A stretch of 64,000 nt of DNA from Kitasatospora sp. MAA19 (GTDB lineage: Bacteria > Actinomycetota > Actinomycetes > Streptomycetales > Streptomycetaceae): NCBI RefSeq assembly GCF_029894125.1, contig NZ_JARXYZ010000002.1, forward strand, positions 186,001-250,000, read 5' to 3'. Both the position numbers and the translations under genes were made by a program. A model generated the notes under the pieces. It was not told the DNA's origin and did no database searches. It saw only the letters and a list, made by a program, of their open reading frames with translations. This document shows positions 16,749-26,212 of the stretch, one piece after another. Numbering within the stretch: position 1 is the stretch's first letter; every line of letters begins with the position of its first letter.

Positions 16749-18956
16749 TCAGTACCGGCCGGCCGGCTCCGGCACGCCGTGCGCACCCGCCACCGGCGCC
16801 GGGCCGGTGCCGTGACCCTGCCCGTGGCCGTGGCCCGGGGTGCCGCCGTGACCGGGCCACCAGGCGCGGTTGCCGATCAGCGCGGTGAGCGCCGGGGTGA
16901 AGAACATCGCCATCACGAAGGCCGCCAGCACGATACCGAAGGCCATCGCGAAGCCGAACTCCATCATGAAGGTGTTGCCCGCGAGCATGAACGTCCCGAA
17001 CGAGGCCGCCAGGATGAAGCCGGCCGCGGCGACGGTCGGGCCGCCGTGGCGCAGCGCCTCACGGGCCGCCTCGCGCGGGCTGCGGCCCGCGCGGGCCTCC
17101 TCGCGCAGGCGGGCGATGATCAGGATGTTGTAGTCGGTCCCGATCGCCACCACGAAGAGGTAGATGAGGATCGGCATCATGAACATCAGGCCGGTCTCGT
17201 TGCCGATCTTCTGGAAGAGCAGCGTGGTGGCGCCCAGCGTGGCGCTGAAGCCGAGGCCGACCGAGGCCATCAGGTACCAGGGGGCGACCACGCTGCGCAG
17301 CTGGAGCGCGAGGATCAGCAGGATCAGCAGCCCGGCGATCGGGAAGACCAGCTTGTAGTCGTGGGCCATCGCCAGGTTGATGTCCTTGAACACCGAGGTG
17401 AGACCGGCGACCTTGGCCTCCGTGCCGGCCGGGGCCTGCCCGTGGGCGACCGTGCGCAGCTCGGTGATCGTGCTGATCGCCTCGTTGCTGGCCGGGGCGT
17501 CCTTGAGCATGACGGTGAACTGGGCGGTCTCGCCGTCGGCGCTGATGCTCTTGGCGTCGGCGCTCGGCAGGAAGACCTTGGACACCCCGCCGACCTGCTG
17601 GAGCTTGTCGGCGTAGGCCGGGAAGGAGGCCGGGTCGAGCTTCTTGCCGTCGGTGGAGCTCAGGTAGACCTGGCTCGGGTCGGCGGCGCCGGCGGAGAAG
17701 CCGGTGGCCATCTTGTCCTGGACGACCATCGACTCCTTGTCCTTGGGCATCGAGCTGCCGGCCATGTCGAAGAGGCCGTTGTAGCTCAGCGCGCCCACGG
17801 ACAGGGCGACCAGCACACCGCCGGAGACGGCGGCGGCCAGCGCCGGGCGCTTCTGGACGACCCGGCCGAGCGCGGCGAACCGGGCATCGCTCGGCTCGTT
17901 CATCCACTTCTTGCCGGGCCAGAAGACGGCGCGGGCCGGGATGACGGCGAGCAGCGCCGGGGCCAGGGTGAGCGAGGCCAGGGCGGTGACGACCACCGCG
18001 ATGGCCAGGGCCGGGCCGAGGGCCTGGAACATGCCGAGGCTGGAGAGGATCAGCGCGGCGAAGGCGATGGTGACGGCGCCGGCCGCGGAGGCGATCGCCT
18101 CGCCGACCCGGCCGACCGCGTTGGCCACGGCGTCCTTGCGGTCGTCGCCGGCCCGCAGCCGCTCGCGGTAGCGGAAGGCGAGGAAGAGGAAGTAGTCGGT
18201 GCCGACACCGAGCACGACGACGATCAGGATCGCCATCAGGATCGGCGTGCTCTTGAGGTCGAACGCCTTGGTGGCGTAGTTGATCAGGCCCATGGAGGCG
18301 GGCAGCGCGATCATCAGCGAGACCAGGATCGGCAGCAGGCCGGCCAGGATGCTGCGGAAGATGATGCCGACGATCACGATGACCAGCAGGAGCGTGGCCA
18401 TGGTGATGATGCCCTCGGCCGAGCCGGAGGCGTCCTTCTGGTCGAGCGCCTGCGCGGCGGGGCCGCCGAGCTGGAACTTCAGGTCGGTGCCGGCGGCCAG
18501 TGCCTTGCCGTCGTCGCGGATGGCCTTGGCCACGTCCGCCGTCTGGTTCTGGTCCTGCTGCTTCGACTTGTCGATGGCTATCAGGGCCATCGCGTACTTG
18601 TGGTCGGGCGAGGTGGACTGCTTGTCCGGCGGGAGGATCGTCTCGACGCCGTCGATCTTCTTCGCCGTCAGGTCGTGGACCAGCTTGACCATCGCGGTCT
18701 GGTCGGCGTCGGTCAGCGCGGCGCCGTCGTTGCGCTCGAAGAGCGCGAGCGCGGACGGGGTGAAGGCGGCGGGGAAGGCCCGCTCCTGCACCTGCGCGGC
18801 CTGGATGGACTCGTAGTGCTTGGGCAGGAACGAGGCCTCGTCAGCCTGCGAGCTGACCTTCGGCGCGGTCATGATGATGGCGATCATCCCGATCACCCAC
18901 GCGATGATCACCCACCACGCGCGGCGAACGACGAATTGTCCTAGTCGGTGGAACAT
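16749..18956 (-). CDS. MMPL-family RND transporter
   Basis: 735 residues from ATG 18956 (CAGGAGGCATCGAGC upstream gives a good ribosome site). Two RND halves are each built of one helix, a large extracytoplasmic domain and five helices. The [14 protein letters not shown] and [15 protein letters not shown] segments carry the charged residues of helices 4 and 10 used in proton coupling. MMPL proteins export lipids, polyketides or drugs, or support cell-envelope assembly. The C-terminal tail is Gly/His-rich ([12 protein letters not shown]), perhaps metal-binding. No regulator is adjacent, but an imperfect palindrome lies in its promoter region. A second MMPL gene is at 54.5 kb and is not a recent duplicate. 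Confidence 0.9.
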   Translation of the reverse strand: MFHRLGQFVVRRAWWVIIAWVIGMIAIIMTAPKVSSQADEASFLPKHYESIQAAQVQERAFPAAFTPSALALFERNDGAALTDADQTAMVKLVHDLTAKKIDGVETILPPDKQSTSPDHKYAMALIAIDKSKQQDQNQTADVAKAIRDDGKALAAGTDLKFQLGGPAAQALDQKDASGSAEGIITMATLLLVIVIVGIIFRSILAGLLPILVSLMIALPASMGLINYATKAFDLKSTPILMAILIVVVLGVGTDYFLFLAFRYRERLRAGDDRKDAVANAVGRVGEAIASAAGAVTIAFAALILSSLGMFQALGPALAIAVVVTALASLTLAPALLAVIPARAVFWPGKKWMNEPSDARFAALGRVVQKRPALAAAVSGGVLVALSVGALSYNGLFDMAGSSMPKDKESMVVQDKMATGFSAGAADPSQVYLSSTDGKKLDPASFPAYADKLQQVGGVSKVFLPSADAKSISADGETAQFTVMLKDAPASNEAISTITELRTVAHGQAPAGTEAKVAGLTSVFKDINLAMAHDYKLVFPIAGLLILLILALQLRSVVAPWYLMASVGLGFSATLGATTLLFQKIGNETGLMFMMPILIYLFVVAIGTDYNILIIARLREEARAGRSPREAAREALRHGGPTVAAAGFILAASFGTFMLAGNTFMMEFGFAMAFGIVLAAFVMAMFFTPALTALIGNRAWWPGHGGTPGHGHGQGHGTGPAPVAGAHGVPEPAGRY

Positions 18957-19060
18957 GCTCGATGCCTCCTGGGCATGGTTCACCGCAGCCCTTGGGGGAC
19001 GGGACGCCGGGCGACGGCAGGACCGACCGGGAGACGCACGGCGGCGCTCCCTAGCCGGTC

Positions 19061-19106
19061 GGCAGGTAAGTAGGTCTGGGCGTCATCCTACGAGTACTTG
19101 CTTGCC
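19061..19106 (-). promoter_or_regulatory. Possible operator and -10 box of the MMPL gene
   Basis: GGCAGGTAAGTA 19061-19072 and TACTTGCTTGCC 19095-19106 are inverted repeats (10 of 12 match). Between them the minus strand has TAGGAT (19090-19085), a -10 candidate. This fits a repressor site over a promoter about 130 nt before the MMPL start. In the rest of the 18957-19367 gap I see only GC-rich direct repeats (TCAGGGTGG units near 19210-19285) and the palindrome at 19323. Confidence 0.4.
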
Positions 19107-19322
19107 GCCCGGCAAGGAGCCCCCGTGTTCCAACCCCCGTCGGGCCGCCCCGAAGCGGCCCCGTCCCAGTCTCACCCGGGCGCACCCTCCGTGACCTCGT
19201 GCTCCGGGTGGAGACAGCTCCCCCTCAGGGTGGATCCCACCCCCTACCCCCTGGGAGGAGATGTCAGGGTGGGAGGGTAGGGAAAACCCCACCCCCGCAC
19301 CCCCGTGCGTCATGATGATCAC

Positions 19323-19342
19323 CGTCCGGAGGCCTCCGGACG
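19323..19342. promoter_or_regulatory. Perfect 20-bp palindrome before the phosphotransferase gene
   Basis: CGTCCGGAGGCCTCCGGACG reads the same on both strands with no spacer and ends 25 nt before the ATG at 19368. It could be an operator; a zero-loop palindrome is less suited to be a terminator hairpin. Confidence 0.45.
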
Positions 19343-19367
19343 AACGCCGGCACAACGGAGCACCGTC

Positions 19368-20261
19368 ATGATCCCCTTCGACGAAGGCCGCGCCCGGCTG
19401 CTGCTCGCCCACGCCTGCGAGTCCGCCGGCCTGCCCGGCCCCGGCGACGCCCGGCTGCTCGCACTCGGCGAGAACGCCGTCTTCGACCTCGGCGACCCGG
19501 CCGTGGTCGCCAAGGTCGGCCGCGGCCCCGAGCTGTACGAGCGGGCTCAGCGCGAACTCGCCGTCGCCCACTGGCTCGCCACCCAGGGCGTCCCGGTGGT
19601 CCGGCCGTACGACGCGGTGGCGCCCGAGCCCCAGCTCGCGCACGGGCACCCGGTCACCTTCTGGCACCGGCTCGCCCCCGCCGTCCGCCCCGCCCGCCCC
19701 GCCGACCTCGCCCCGCTGCTGCGCGCCCTGCACCGGCTGCCGCTGCCGCCGTTCCCGCTCGCCCACCGCGACCTGCTGGCCCCGGTCGAACGCTGGCTGG
19801 CCTCCGCCGAGGGGCACGTCGACCCGGCGGACGTCGCCTTCCTGCGCCACCGCCGGGACGGCTTCGCCGCCGCGCTGCCCGACCTCGCCCCGCACCTGCA
19901 CCCCGGGGTGATCCACGGCGACGCGCTGCCCCGCAACGTCCACGTCGGCCCGGACGGGCCCGTCCTGCTCGACCTGGAGAACGTCTCGCACGACCTGCGC
20001 GAGCACGACCTGGTGGTCCTCGCGCTCAGCCACGACCGGTACGGCGTGCCCGGCGAGGAGTACCGGGCGTTCGTCGAGGCGTACGGCTGGGACGTGCGGG
20101 ACTGGTCCGGCTTCGCGGTGCTGCGCGGGGCCCGGGAGACCGCCAGCGCCTCCTGGGTGGCCCAGCAGGCACCGGGCAACCCGGGCGCGCTGGCGGAGTT
20201 CCGGCGCCGGGTCGCCTCGCTGCGGGAGGGCGCCACCGAGGTGCGCTGGTACCCCTTCTGA
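19368..20261 (+). CDS. Aminoglycoside phosphotransferase-family kinase
   Basis: 297 residues with an APH/choline-kinase fold: GENAVFDLG as the nucleotide loop, VVAKVGRG with the Lys, VIHGDALPRNVHVG as the catalytic loop (Asp and Asn), and VLLDLENVS for the metal Asp. The family phosphorylates hydroxyl groups of small molecules, and most uncharacterised members are not resistance genes. The ATG is preceded by CGGAG. No operon partner is seen; the substrate is unknown. Confidence 0.8.
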   Translation: MIPFDEGRARLLLAHACESAGLPGPGDARLLALGENAVFDLGDPAVVAKVGRGPELYERAQRELAVAHWLATQGVPVVRPYDAVAPEPQLAHGHPVTFWHRLAPAVRPARPADLAPLLRALHRLPLPPFPLAHRDLLAPVERWLASAEGHVDPADVAFLRHRRDGFAAALPDLAPHLHPGVIHGDALPRNVHVGPDGPVLLDLENVSHDLREHDLVVLALSHDRYGVPGEEYRAFVEAYGWDVRDWSGFAVLRGARETASASWVAQQAPGNPGALAEFRRRVASLREGATEVRWYPF

Positions 20262-20493
20262 GGCGTCCGGTCACCCGTCGGGCGCAGGCCTCGGGAGGCC
20301 CGGCGGGCGGAGGTGTCCGGATACCCGGCGGGCCGTGGGGACGCCAACTCGGGCGCCTGTGAGAAGACTCCTACGGCGATCCGGTCCGGTCCGCAACCGG
20401 GGTACGTACGATCGGCGTCCTATCGGACGGTCATCCTGACCGAGGGATTGGCACCCGTCCGCTGCACCCCCCTGCACCACAGGAGCCGCCGCC

Positions 20494-21531
20494 ATGCCCC
20501 AGCCCGCCACCCGCCGGCCCTCCCTCCCGCCCCCCACTCCCCGCGCCGCCCGCCGCCGGCTGATCGTGGGCTGTGTCGCGGTGGCCGCCGCCCTGGGCCT
20601 GGCCGCGTGCGGCACCGCCAGCGGAGCCCTCCAGTCGCAGAACAGCCCGAGTGGCCAGCCCCCGATCACCATCACGCCGGCCACCGACCAGCCGACCGGC
20701 AGCCCGGTCGCCACCGTCGTGCCCACCCCCGACTCCGACGGCGCCTCCGCCTCCGCCGCCCCGCCGGCCGTCCCGAAGCCGCGCACGCCCAAGGCGCCGA
20801 CCGGGACGGCCACCGCGACCACGGGCGTCCCCGCGACGCCGGCCGGCAGCACGACCCACCCGGCCGCCCCGGCCACCCCCACCGCGCAGCCCGCGCCACC
20901 TGCACCGCCCGCGCCGCCCACCCCCGTCAAGCCGGGCACCGTGATCGGCTCCACCGCCTCCGGCGGCCGCACCGTGGCGCTCACCTTCGACGACGGCCCC
21001 GGCCCCGCCACCGGCCAGATCCTCGACCTGCTGGCGCAGTACAAGGTCAAGGCCACCTTCTGCGAGATCGGCCAGAACGCCGCCGCCAACCCGGCCCTGG
21101 TCAAGCGCGTCCTCGCGGCCGGCCACCGGCTCTGCGACCACAGCGTCCACCACCCGCAGCCGTTCGCGAAGCTCCCGCACGACCAGGCGGCCTACGAGAT
21201 CTCCGCCGCCAAGGACATGATCGTCCAGGCCGGCGGCCCCGGCACCCGGGTCACCTGGTTCCGCGCGCCCGGCGGCGGCTTCAACGCCGACAACGAGCAG
21301 ATCACCGCGAGCCTCGGCATGTCCTCGCTCGCCTGGTCCGTCGACCCGCGCGACTGGTCCCGCCCCGGCGTGCCCGCCATCGTCTCCACCGTCCAGAAGC
21401 AGCTCAAGCCCGGCGGCGTGATCCTGATGCACGACGGCGGCGGCGACCGCAGCCAGACCGTGGCCGCGCTCAAGGAGCTGCTGCCCTGGCTGGTCGCGCA
21501 GGGCTACACCTTCGACTTCCCCGCCGCGTAG
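20494..21531 (+). CDS. Polysaccharide deacetylase lipoprotein (NodB domain)
   Basis: 345 residues. An Arg-rich N-terminus and hydrophobic helix lead to the lipobox LAAC, then a Pro/Thr/Ala-rich linker (about 45-150) that would span the wall. The NodB domain carries all five carbohydrate esterase 4 motifs: TFDDGPGP, HSVHH, RAPGGGFN, DPRDW and MHDGGG. It is expected to de-N-acetylate peptidoglycan or chitin-like polymers at the cell surface using Zn2+ or Co2+. CAGGAG precedes the ATG. Monocistronic. The 20262-20493 gap holds a possible TACGAT -10 near 20407. Confidence 0.9.
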   Translation: MPQPATRRPSLPPPTPRAARRRLIVGCVAVAAALGLAACGTASGALQSQNSPSGQPPITITPATDQPTGSPVATVVPTPDSDGASASAAPPAVPKPRTPKAPTGTATATTGVPATPAGSTTHPAAPATPTAQPAPPAPPAPPTPVKPGTVIGSTASGGRTVALTFDDGPGPATGQILDLLAQYKVKATFCEIGQNAAANPALVKRVLAAGHRLCDHSVHHPQPFAKLPHDQAAYEISAAKDMIVQAGGPGTRVTWFRAPGGGFNADNEQITASLGMSSLAWSVDPRDWSRPGVPAIVSTVQKQLKPGGVILMHDGGGDRSQTVAALKELLPWLVAQGYTFDFPAA

Positions 21532-21636
21532 ACCGGCCGGCGGTCCGCCGCACGCGGGCCGGCCCCTGGGGTGCGGCCGACCATTCGCGTCGGATCGGCG
21601 CGCGGTGCCCGGGTGCGTGCATCGCGAGGCGGGGAA

Positions 21637-21709
21637 TGGGGGCACCTCCCGGCCGAAGGCTGGGAGAGAGTCCATGCGGTGGGGGCACCTCCCGGCCGAA
21701 GGCTGGGAG
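21637..21709. repeat. Pair of REP-like 30-nt hairpin elements
   Basis: A 30-nt unit occurs identically at 21637-21666 and 21680-21709, separated by 13 nt. Each unit holds CTCCCGGCCGAAGGCTGGGAG-like sequence (first 20 nt CTCCCGGCCGAAGGCTGGGA) that folds into a 9-bp stem with a GAA loop. This is a motif seen scattered in intergenic regions of many streptomycetes. Two units are too few for a CRISPR array. The rest of the 21532-21994 gap holds a GNAT remnant and nothing else recognised. Confidence 0.75.
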
Positions 21710-21798
21710 CCATCGGCGGCCGACGACAACGCGGCGAGGTGCGTGCGCAGGCACCGCACGCCCGGGCGGGAGCAGCCAGCCGCACCCCCGGCGCGCCG

Positions 21799-21972
21799 TC
21801 AGCCGAGGTGGCGCCGGTGGACCTGCCGGGAGCCGCCCTCCGGGCCTGCGGGGGCGGCTTCGGCCGGGACGACGCCGGGCTCGGCCACCATCGGGCCGAA
21901 CCGGTGCTCGACCTCGGCGGCGAGCGCGAGGAAGCCGGGCAGGTCGGCGGGCCGGGCGAGTCGTACCGTCAC
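21799..21972 (-). pseudogene. N-terminal remnant of a GNAT acetyltransferase
   Basis: A GTG-started 57-codon frame begins MTVRLARPADLPGFLALAAE, a typical GNAT N-terminus with the beta1-alpha1 pattern, and continues VEHRFGPMVAEPG. After residue about 34 it turns into low-complexity sequence and stops; the acetyl-CoA binding motifs are absent. The REP-like pair lies about 90 nt further on, where the rest of the gene would have been. Third positions are strongly G/C, so this was recently coding. Confidence 0.5.
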
Positions 21973-21994
21973 CCCGGCAGTCTGCCGGCGGCGG

Positions 21995-22696
21995 CTACCT
22001 CATCGGCCAGCGCGGGTCGACCACGGCCTGCGGGTCCTTGCCGCGGCGCAGCCACTCCTGCAGGCCTTCGGCCCACTCCCGGTACCAGCCGATCTGACGC
22101 TGGTGCAGCTCGGTCGGCGCGACGTCGCCTACCTCGGCCCGGTAGCGCTCGGCGAGGGCGACGGCGACGCGGACGGCGGCCAGCGCGTCGCTGCCGGCCT
22201 CGTGCGCGTCCGTCAGCTCGACGCCGTACACCTCGCAGACCCGCTGGAGGGTGCGCGAGCCCTTGCGGTACCGGTCGACCGCCCGGTCGACGACCAGCGC
22301 GTCCAGCACCGGCCCGACCGGCCCGCCGAGGCGCTCGGCCAGCGGCGCCAGCCCGTACCGGCGCAGCTCGGCGTCGAGCAGCGACAGGTCGAAGGGCGCG
22401 TTGAAGGCGACCACCGGGCGCCCGGCGGCGAGCCGCTCGCAGAGCGCGACGGCTATCTCCTCCACCGCCTCCTTGGCCGGCCGGCCCTTGCCGCGGGCCA
22501 CGCCGTCGCCGATGCCGTGGATCGCCTCCGCCTCGGCCGGGATCGGCACTCCGGGGTCGAGCAGCCAGTGGACGGCGCCCACCCGGCCGGCCCCGACGGT
22601 GTCCACGAGCGCGGCCGTGACGATGCGGTCCACGGCCGGGTCGGTGCCCGTGGTCTCCAGGTCGAAGCCGACCAGTGGCTGCTGCCACCAGCTCAT
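21995..22696 (-). CDS. DEDD-family 3'-5' exonuclease
   Basis: 233 residues. ExoI motif GFDLETTGTDP, ExoII VVAFNAPFDLSLLD and ExoIII HEAGSDALAAVRVA show the DnaQ-like fold with the catalytic acids D, E, D and D. It resembles the proofreading subunit but is a stand-alone actinobacterial exonuclease, acting on DNA or RNA ends. GAAGGAC lies upstream of the ATG. Single gene, followed by the GNAT remnant. Confidence 0.9.
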   Translation of the reverse strand: MSWWQQPLVGFDLETTGTDPAVDRIVTAALVDTVGAGRVGAVHWLLDPGVPIPAEAEAIHGIGDGVARGKGRPAKEAVEEIAVALCERLAAGRPVVAFNAPFDLSLLDAELRRYGLAPLAERLGGPVGPVLDALVVDRAVDRYRKGSRTLQRVCEVYGVELTDAHEAGSDALAAVRVAVALAERYRAEVGDVAPTELHQRQIGWYREWAEGLQEWLRRGKDPQAVVDPRWPMR

Positions 22697-22871
22697 AAGG
22701 GTGTGTCCTTCCGTCCTGCTGCTCGAAACAGCCCCTATCATCACCCGCCCCACCGACAACCCGGCCGCTGGGTCGGTCGGCGGCGGGGTCGGCGGGGACC
22801 GGGCCCACCCCCGCAGGCGCGGGCCCGGCGGGGGCGGGTGGCCCGAACGCCGGGTGGTGGCAGGCCGGTTG

Positions 22872-22917
22872 GGCGGTGGACGGGAGGGCGACGGGGCGGT
22901 GGACGGGAGGGCGACGG
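22872..22917. repeat. Tandem 23-nt duplication downstream of the Dyp peroxidase gene
   Basis: GGCGGTGGACGGGAGGGCGA followed by CG(G) occurs at 22872-22894 and 22895-22917 with no mismatch. It lies about 30 nt past the peroxidase stop. The rest of the 22697-22944 gap is GC-rich without a clear feature. Confidence 0.85.
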
Positions 22918-22944
22918 GTCGCGCCGGTGGCGCGCAGCGGGGCG

Positions 22945-24189
22945 TCAGGCGGCCGTGAGGAGGGTGCGGCCGAGCCAGTCGGTGGCGTCGCGGACGCCGG
23001 GCAGGACGTAGAAGTAGCCGCCGCCGGTGGGGCGGAGGTGGCGGGCGAGGGGTTCGGTGTCGAGGCGGATCTGGACGGCCTCGAACTGGCGGGCCACGTC
23101 CTGCTGGTAGCAGCAGAAGGCGAGGCCGAGCTCGGGTTCGCCGTCGGGGTCGAGGCCGCGGTCGTAGTTGAAGGCGCGGCGCAGGATGCGGCTGTCGCGG
23201 GCGCCGTCGGTGCGGGGGTTGGCGAGGCGGATGTGGGAGTCGAGGGGGATGACGGCCCCGGCGGGGTCGTTGCGGTAGTCGGGGGTGTCGGTCTCGTCGG
23301 CGGCGCCGAGCGGGGCGCCGTCGCTCTTGCGCCGGCCGATCATGCGTTCCTGCTGCTGGAGCGGCACCTCGTCCCAGCCGGCGACGAGGATGCGGATGGC
23401 GCGGATGACCTGGTAGCTGCCGCCCGCGGCCCAGCGCGGCTCGTCGCCGACCCAGACGAGGGCGTCCGTGTCCCGGGCGTTCCCGGTGTCGGGGTTCTCG
23501 ATGCCGTCCTTGAAGCCGAGCAGGTTGCGGGCGGCGCCGGTGGGGCGGGAGCGGTTCTGGAAGCCGTCGAGCTGCCAGCGGGGCCGGATCAGGCCGTGGG
23601 TGCTGCGCAGCAGGTCCCGGATGGTGTGCTGGACGGTGTCGCGGCTCTCGGCGCAGATCTGGAGCGAGAGGTCGCCGTGGCATTCGGCGGGGCGCAGCGC
23701 GTCGACGGGGAAGGGGCGCATGGCGGTGAGCCGGCGGGGGCGCAGGGCGCCGAGGCCGTAGCGGGTGTCGAAGAGGGAGGCGCCGACGGCGACGGTGACG
23801 GTGAGCTCGTCGGCGGGCAGGACGGGGCCGAGGGTGCCGCTGTCGGCGGGGGCGGCGTCGGGGCCGGGGTCGGGCGGGGTGCCGCCGGCGGTGAGGAAGC
23901 GGATGCGGTCGGTGAGGGTGCGCAGGAGGGTTTCGAGGTCCTTGTGGTCGCGGGCCTTGACGTCGAGGGCGAGGAAGGTGCCGTAGCCGGGGGGCGGGTT
24001 GGTGATGCCGGCCTGGTGGACGCCGTGGAAGGCGGTCCGCCCGGCGGCGGCGCGGGGCGCGGCGTGGGCGGGGCGGGCGCCGGTGAGGGCGAGGGCCCCG
24101 GCGGTGGAGGCGCCGAGGGCGGTGCGCAGGAGGCCGCGCCGGGTGGCGTGGGGGTGCTCGGAGCCGGTGGGGTACGGGCTGTCGATCAT
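22945..24189 (-). CDS. Tat-exported Dyp-type heme peroxidase (EfeB-like)
   Basis: 414 residues. The Tat signal RRGLLRTALGAS is followed by a hydrophobic stretch and an ARPAHA-type cleavage site. The Dyp motif GFKDGIENP supplies the distal Asp; the proximal heme His is in PLDSHIRLANPR; GGGYFYVLPG is the C-terminal family end. EfeB proteins take part in iron uptake with EfeU and EfeO, or oxidise dyes and lignin-like compounds. No efeU/efeO genes are next to it, so the iron role is only possible. The start is the ATG that keeps the signal peptide short. Confidence 0.92.
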   Translation of the reverse strand: MIDSPYPTGSEHPHATRRGLLRTALGASTAGALALTGARPAHAAPRAAAGRTAFHGVHQAGITNPPPGYGTFLALDVKARDHKDLETLLRTLTDRIRFLTAGGTPPDPGPDAAPADSGTLGPVLPADELTVTVAVGASLFDTRYGLGALRPRRLTAMRPFPVDALRPAECHGDLSLQICAESRDTVQHTIRDLLRSTHGLIRPRWQLDGFQNRSRPTGAARNLLGFKDGIENPDTGNARDTDALVWVGDEPRWAAGGSYQVIRAIRILVAGWDEVPLQQQERMIGRRKSDGAPLGAADETDTPDYRNDPAGAVIPLDSHIRLANPRTDGARDSRILRRAFNYDRGLDPDGEPELGLAFCCYQQDVARQFEAVQIRLDTEPLARHLRPTGGGYFYVLPGVRDATDWLGRTLLTAA

Positions 24190-24307
24190 GGACCGGACGC
24201 TAACAAGCGGGCCGGGCCCCGGCGCGCGCTCGCACCGGGTCTGACGTCCTATCGGCTGACTACCGGTCGGTTACCAGCCGTCCGGCCTATCGTCACACCG
24301 GTCCGGT

Positions 24308-24763
24308 TCAGGCGGCGGGTTCGCGGACCAGGTAGACGTCGATCGGGTCCTCGTGGTCGAGGACGAAGCCGTGGCGTTCGTACAGGCGGCGGGCGGGGCT
24401 GCCCTGGAGGACGTCGAGCCGGACGGGTTCGCCGGCGGCGTCGGCCTGGGCGAGGAGGTGGCGCAGGACGGCGGTGCCGAGGCCGCGGCCCTGGTGGGCG
24501 GGGGCGAGGTAGAAGTGCTCGATCCAGCGGCCACCCTGGTCGGCGGGGCGGACGGTGACGGAGCCGGCGAAGGCGCCGTCGACGAGGATGACCGAGCTGT
24601 GCCGGCTGGAGAAGCCGTCCCGCAGGCGCCGGCGGACCCGGTCGTCGTCGTAGCGGCCGAGGCGTTCGAGGTCGGCGCGCAGGACGACGGCCTTGAGTTC
24701 GGCGACGGGTTCGACGTCGGCGGGGGTGGCGGGGCGCAGGGTCCACTGGGGAAGGCTGTTCAC
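24308..24763 (-). CDS. GNAT family N-acetyltransferase
   Basis: 151 residues from GTG 24763. The acetyl-CoA loop HQGRGLGTAVL, the beta4 IEHFYLAP before it and the C-terminal RLYERHGFV are typical GNAT elements. The frame runs further upstream into tandem repeats, which are not family-like, so the GTG is preferred. Substrate unknown. It is separated from the neighbouring HEPN gene by the repeats at 24820-24940. Confidence 0.85.
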   Translation of the reverse strand: MNSLPQWTLRPATPADVEPVAELKAVVLRADLERLGRYDDDRVRRRLRDGFSSRHSSVILVDGAFAGSVTVRPADQGGRWIEHFYLAPAHQGRGLGTAVLRHLLAQADAAGEPVRLDVLQGSPARRLYERHGFVLDHEDPIDVYLVREPAA

Positions 24764-24819
24764 GGCCCGCAGTGTGGCAGCGGGCGCACCCGTGCGACCA
24801 GCGGTTTTCCCGGCATGCG

Positions 24820-24940
24820 GACGCTCGGGAGACCTGCGCTCGCTCGGGAGACCTGTGCTCGCGCGGGAGACCGGCGCCGGGGAGACCGGCGCCCGGGGAG
24901 CCGGCAGCGCGGACACCGGCGCTCAGGGCGGCGGCGCTCA
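24820..24940. repeat. Degenerate tandem repeats at the 3' end of the HEPN gene
   Basis: Units like GCTCGCTCGGGAGACCTG, about 19 nt, repeat four times from 24826 with decay (GGGAGACC core at 24836, 24855, 24873, 24889), then units GCTCAGG at 24921 and 24936 repeat with a 15-nt period. The second GCTCAGG contains the stop codon of the HEPN gene. Confidence 0.7.
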
Positions 24941-26212
24941 GGACACCGGCCGGGAGTCGCCCCAGGCGCCCTCGAACTCCTCCCGGTAGACCTCCAGCAG
25001 CCCGGCCTCGGTGCCGCCGGGCTGCTGGCCGGCGCCGCCGCGCAGGACCAGCGCGGGGGACTCCATGCCGCGGGCCCGGCGCAGGTAGGGCTGGATGACG
25101 CCGAGGTCGCGGGTCTGCCGGCGGCCGCCGACCTGGCCGGTCGGGCGCGGGCCCTCGACCAGGTAGGCGGTGAAGCGCGGGGTCTCGTCGAAGACGCGGA
25201 TCTCGAAGCCGCCCTGATCGCGCAGCCGGGCCCGCACCCGGCGCACGTGCATGATGTTCATCTCGATGGAGCGGGACAACTCGCCCCGCCCGAGGCCCAG
25301 TTCGCGTTCGCGGCGGCGGACGGCACTGCTCGCCGGGTTGAGGAAGAGCAGCCGGACCCGGCAGCCGTCGCCGGCGAGGCGGACGAGCCGCTTGCCGGTG
25401 TAGTTCTGGCAGAGCATGCCGAGGCCGATGCCGAGCGCGTCCAGCCGGCGGGCGCCCTCCAGGAGGTCCTCGACGGGCAGGTCGCGCTGGAGGCGGACGC
25501 GGTCGGCGTGCACGGCGACGACGTCCGCGTACCGGCCGGCCACCAGGGACTCGACGACGTCGGCGGGCACTCCCCCGGCGCCGCCGTCGAGGACGGCGAG
25601 CAGGCGGGCGGCGGCCCGCTCGGTCTGGGCGAGGACGGTCTGGGTGAGCACCCGGTTGCGGGAGACCACGTGCCGGGCCACCTCCAGCTCGTCCAGGGCG
25701 AGTTCGATCTCGCGCCGGTCGGCCAGGTAGGGCTCGAAGCAGGGCCAGTGCTGGACCATCAGCTCGCGCAGCTGGGGCAGGGTGAGGAAGACCAGCGGGT
25801 CGTCGTCGGCCGGGTCGAGCAGGTAGCCCTTGCGGCGACTGACCTCGCGGACGGCGCCGGCCCGGTGGGCCCACTCCTCGCCGGCGGGGCCGGCGGCGGC
25901 GGTGACCCAGTCCTCGCCGTGGGCGGGCGCGTAGATGGGGTGCAGCACCTCGTCGACGAGGGAGCGCAGCCGCTGCTCGACGAGGTTGAGCCAGACGTAG
26001 GCGCGGCCGGACAGACGTACCCGCTGGTAGGCGTCCTCCCACTCGGCGGCGGACCAGGCCAGGGCGGGGATCTCGACCGGGCCGCCCTGCGCGGGCACCA
26101 GGGCGCGGCCGGTCATGGTGGGGCGCATGACGACCGTGGGCGCCTCGCTGCGGGCGCCGCCCCGGTCGGGGCCGTCGGACCCCGAGCCGCGGCCGCCGGC
26201 GGGGAACACCAT
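24938..26212 (-). CDS. SAV2148-type HEPN domain-containing protein
   Basis: 424 residues from ATG 26212, where GAGGTGGCGC is the ribosome site. The sequence matches the conserved actinobacterial family named after SAV2148: YVWLNLVEQRLRSLVDEVL, RRKGYLLDPADDD, LRELMVQHWPCFEPY, LFLNPASSAV, SRSIEMNIMHVRRVRARL and the ending EEFEGAWGDSRPVS. The N-terminal part is HEPN-like; many HEPN proteins are RNases, but the R-x4-6-H motif is not evident to me, so catalysis is uncertain. The family is widespread and syntenic in streptomycetes; its function is unknown. Confidence 0.85.
   Translation of the reverse strand: MVFPAGGRGSGSDGPDRGGARSEAPTVVMRPTMTGRALVPAQGGPVEIPALAWSAAEWEDAYQRVRLSGRAYVWLNLVEQRLRSLVDEVLHPIYAPAHGEDWVTAAAGPAGEEWAHRAGAVREVSRRKGYLLDPADDDPLVFLTLPQLRELMVQHWPCFEPYLADRREIELALDELEVARHVVSRNRVLTQTVLAQTERAAARLLAVLDGGAGGVPADVVESLVAGRYADVVAVHADRVRLQRDLPVEDLLEGARRLDALGIGLGMLCQNYTGKRLVRLAGDGCRVRLLFLNPASSAVRRRERELGLGRGELSRSIEMNIMHVRRVRARLRDQGGFEIRVFDETPRFTAYLVEGPRPTGQVGGRRQTRDLGVIQPYLRRARGMESPALVLRGGAGQQPGGTEAGLLEVYREEFEGAWGDSRPVS

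Noticed and set aside
21637..21709. Two identical 30-nt repeats with a 13-nt spacer, as a CRISPR remnant
   Set aside because: Only two units, spacer far too short, each unit is a self-contained GAA-loop hairpin, and no cas genes are in the window.
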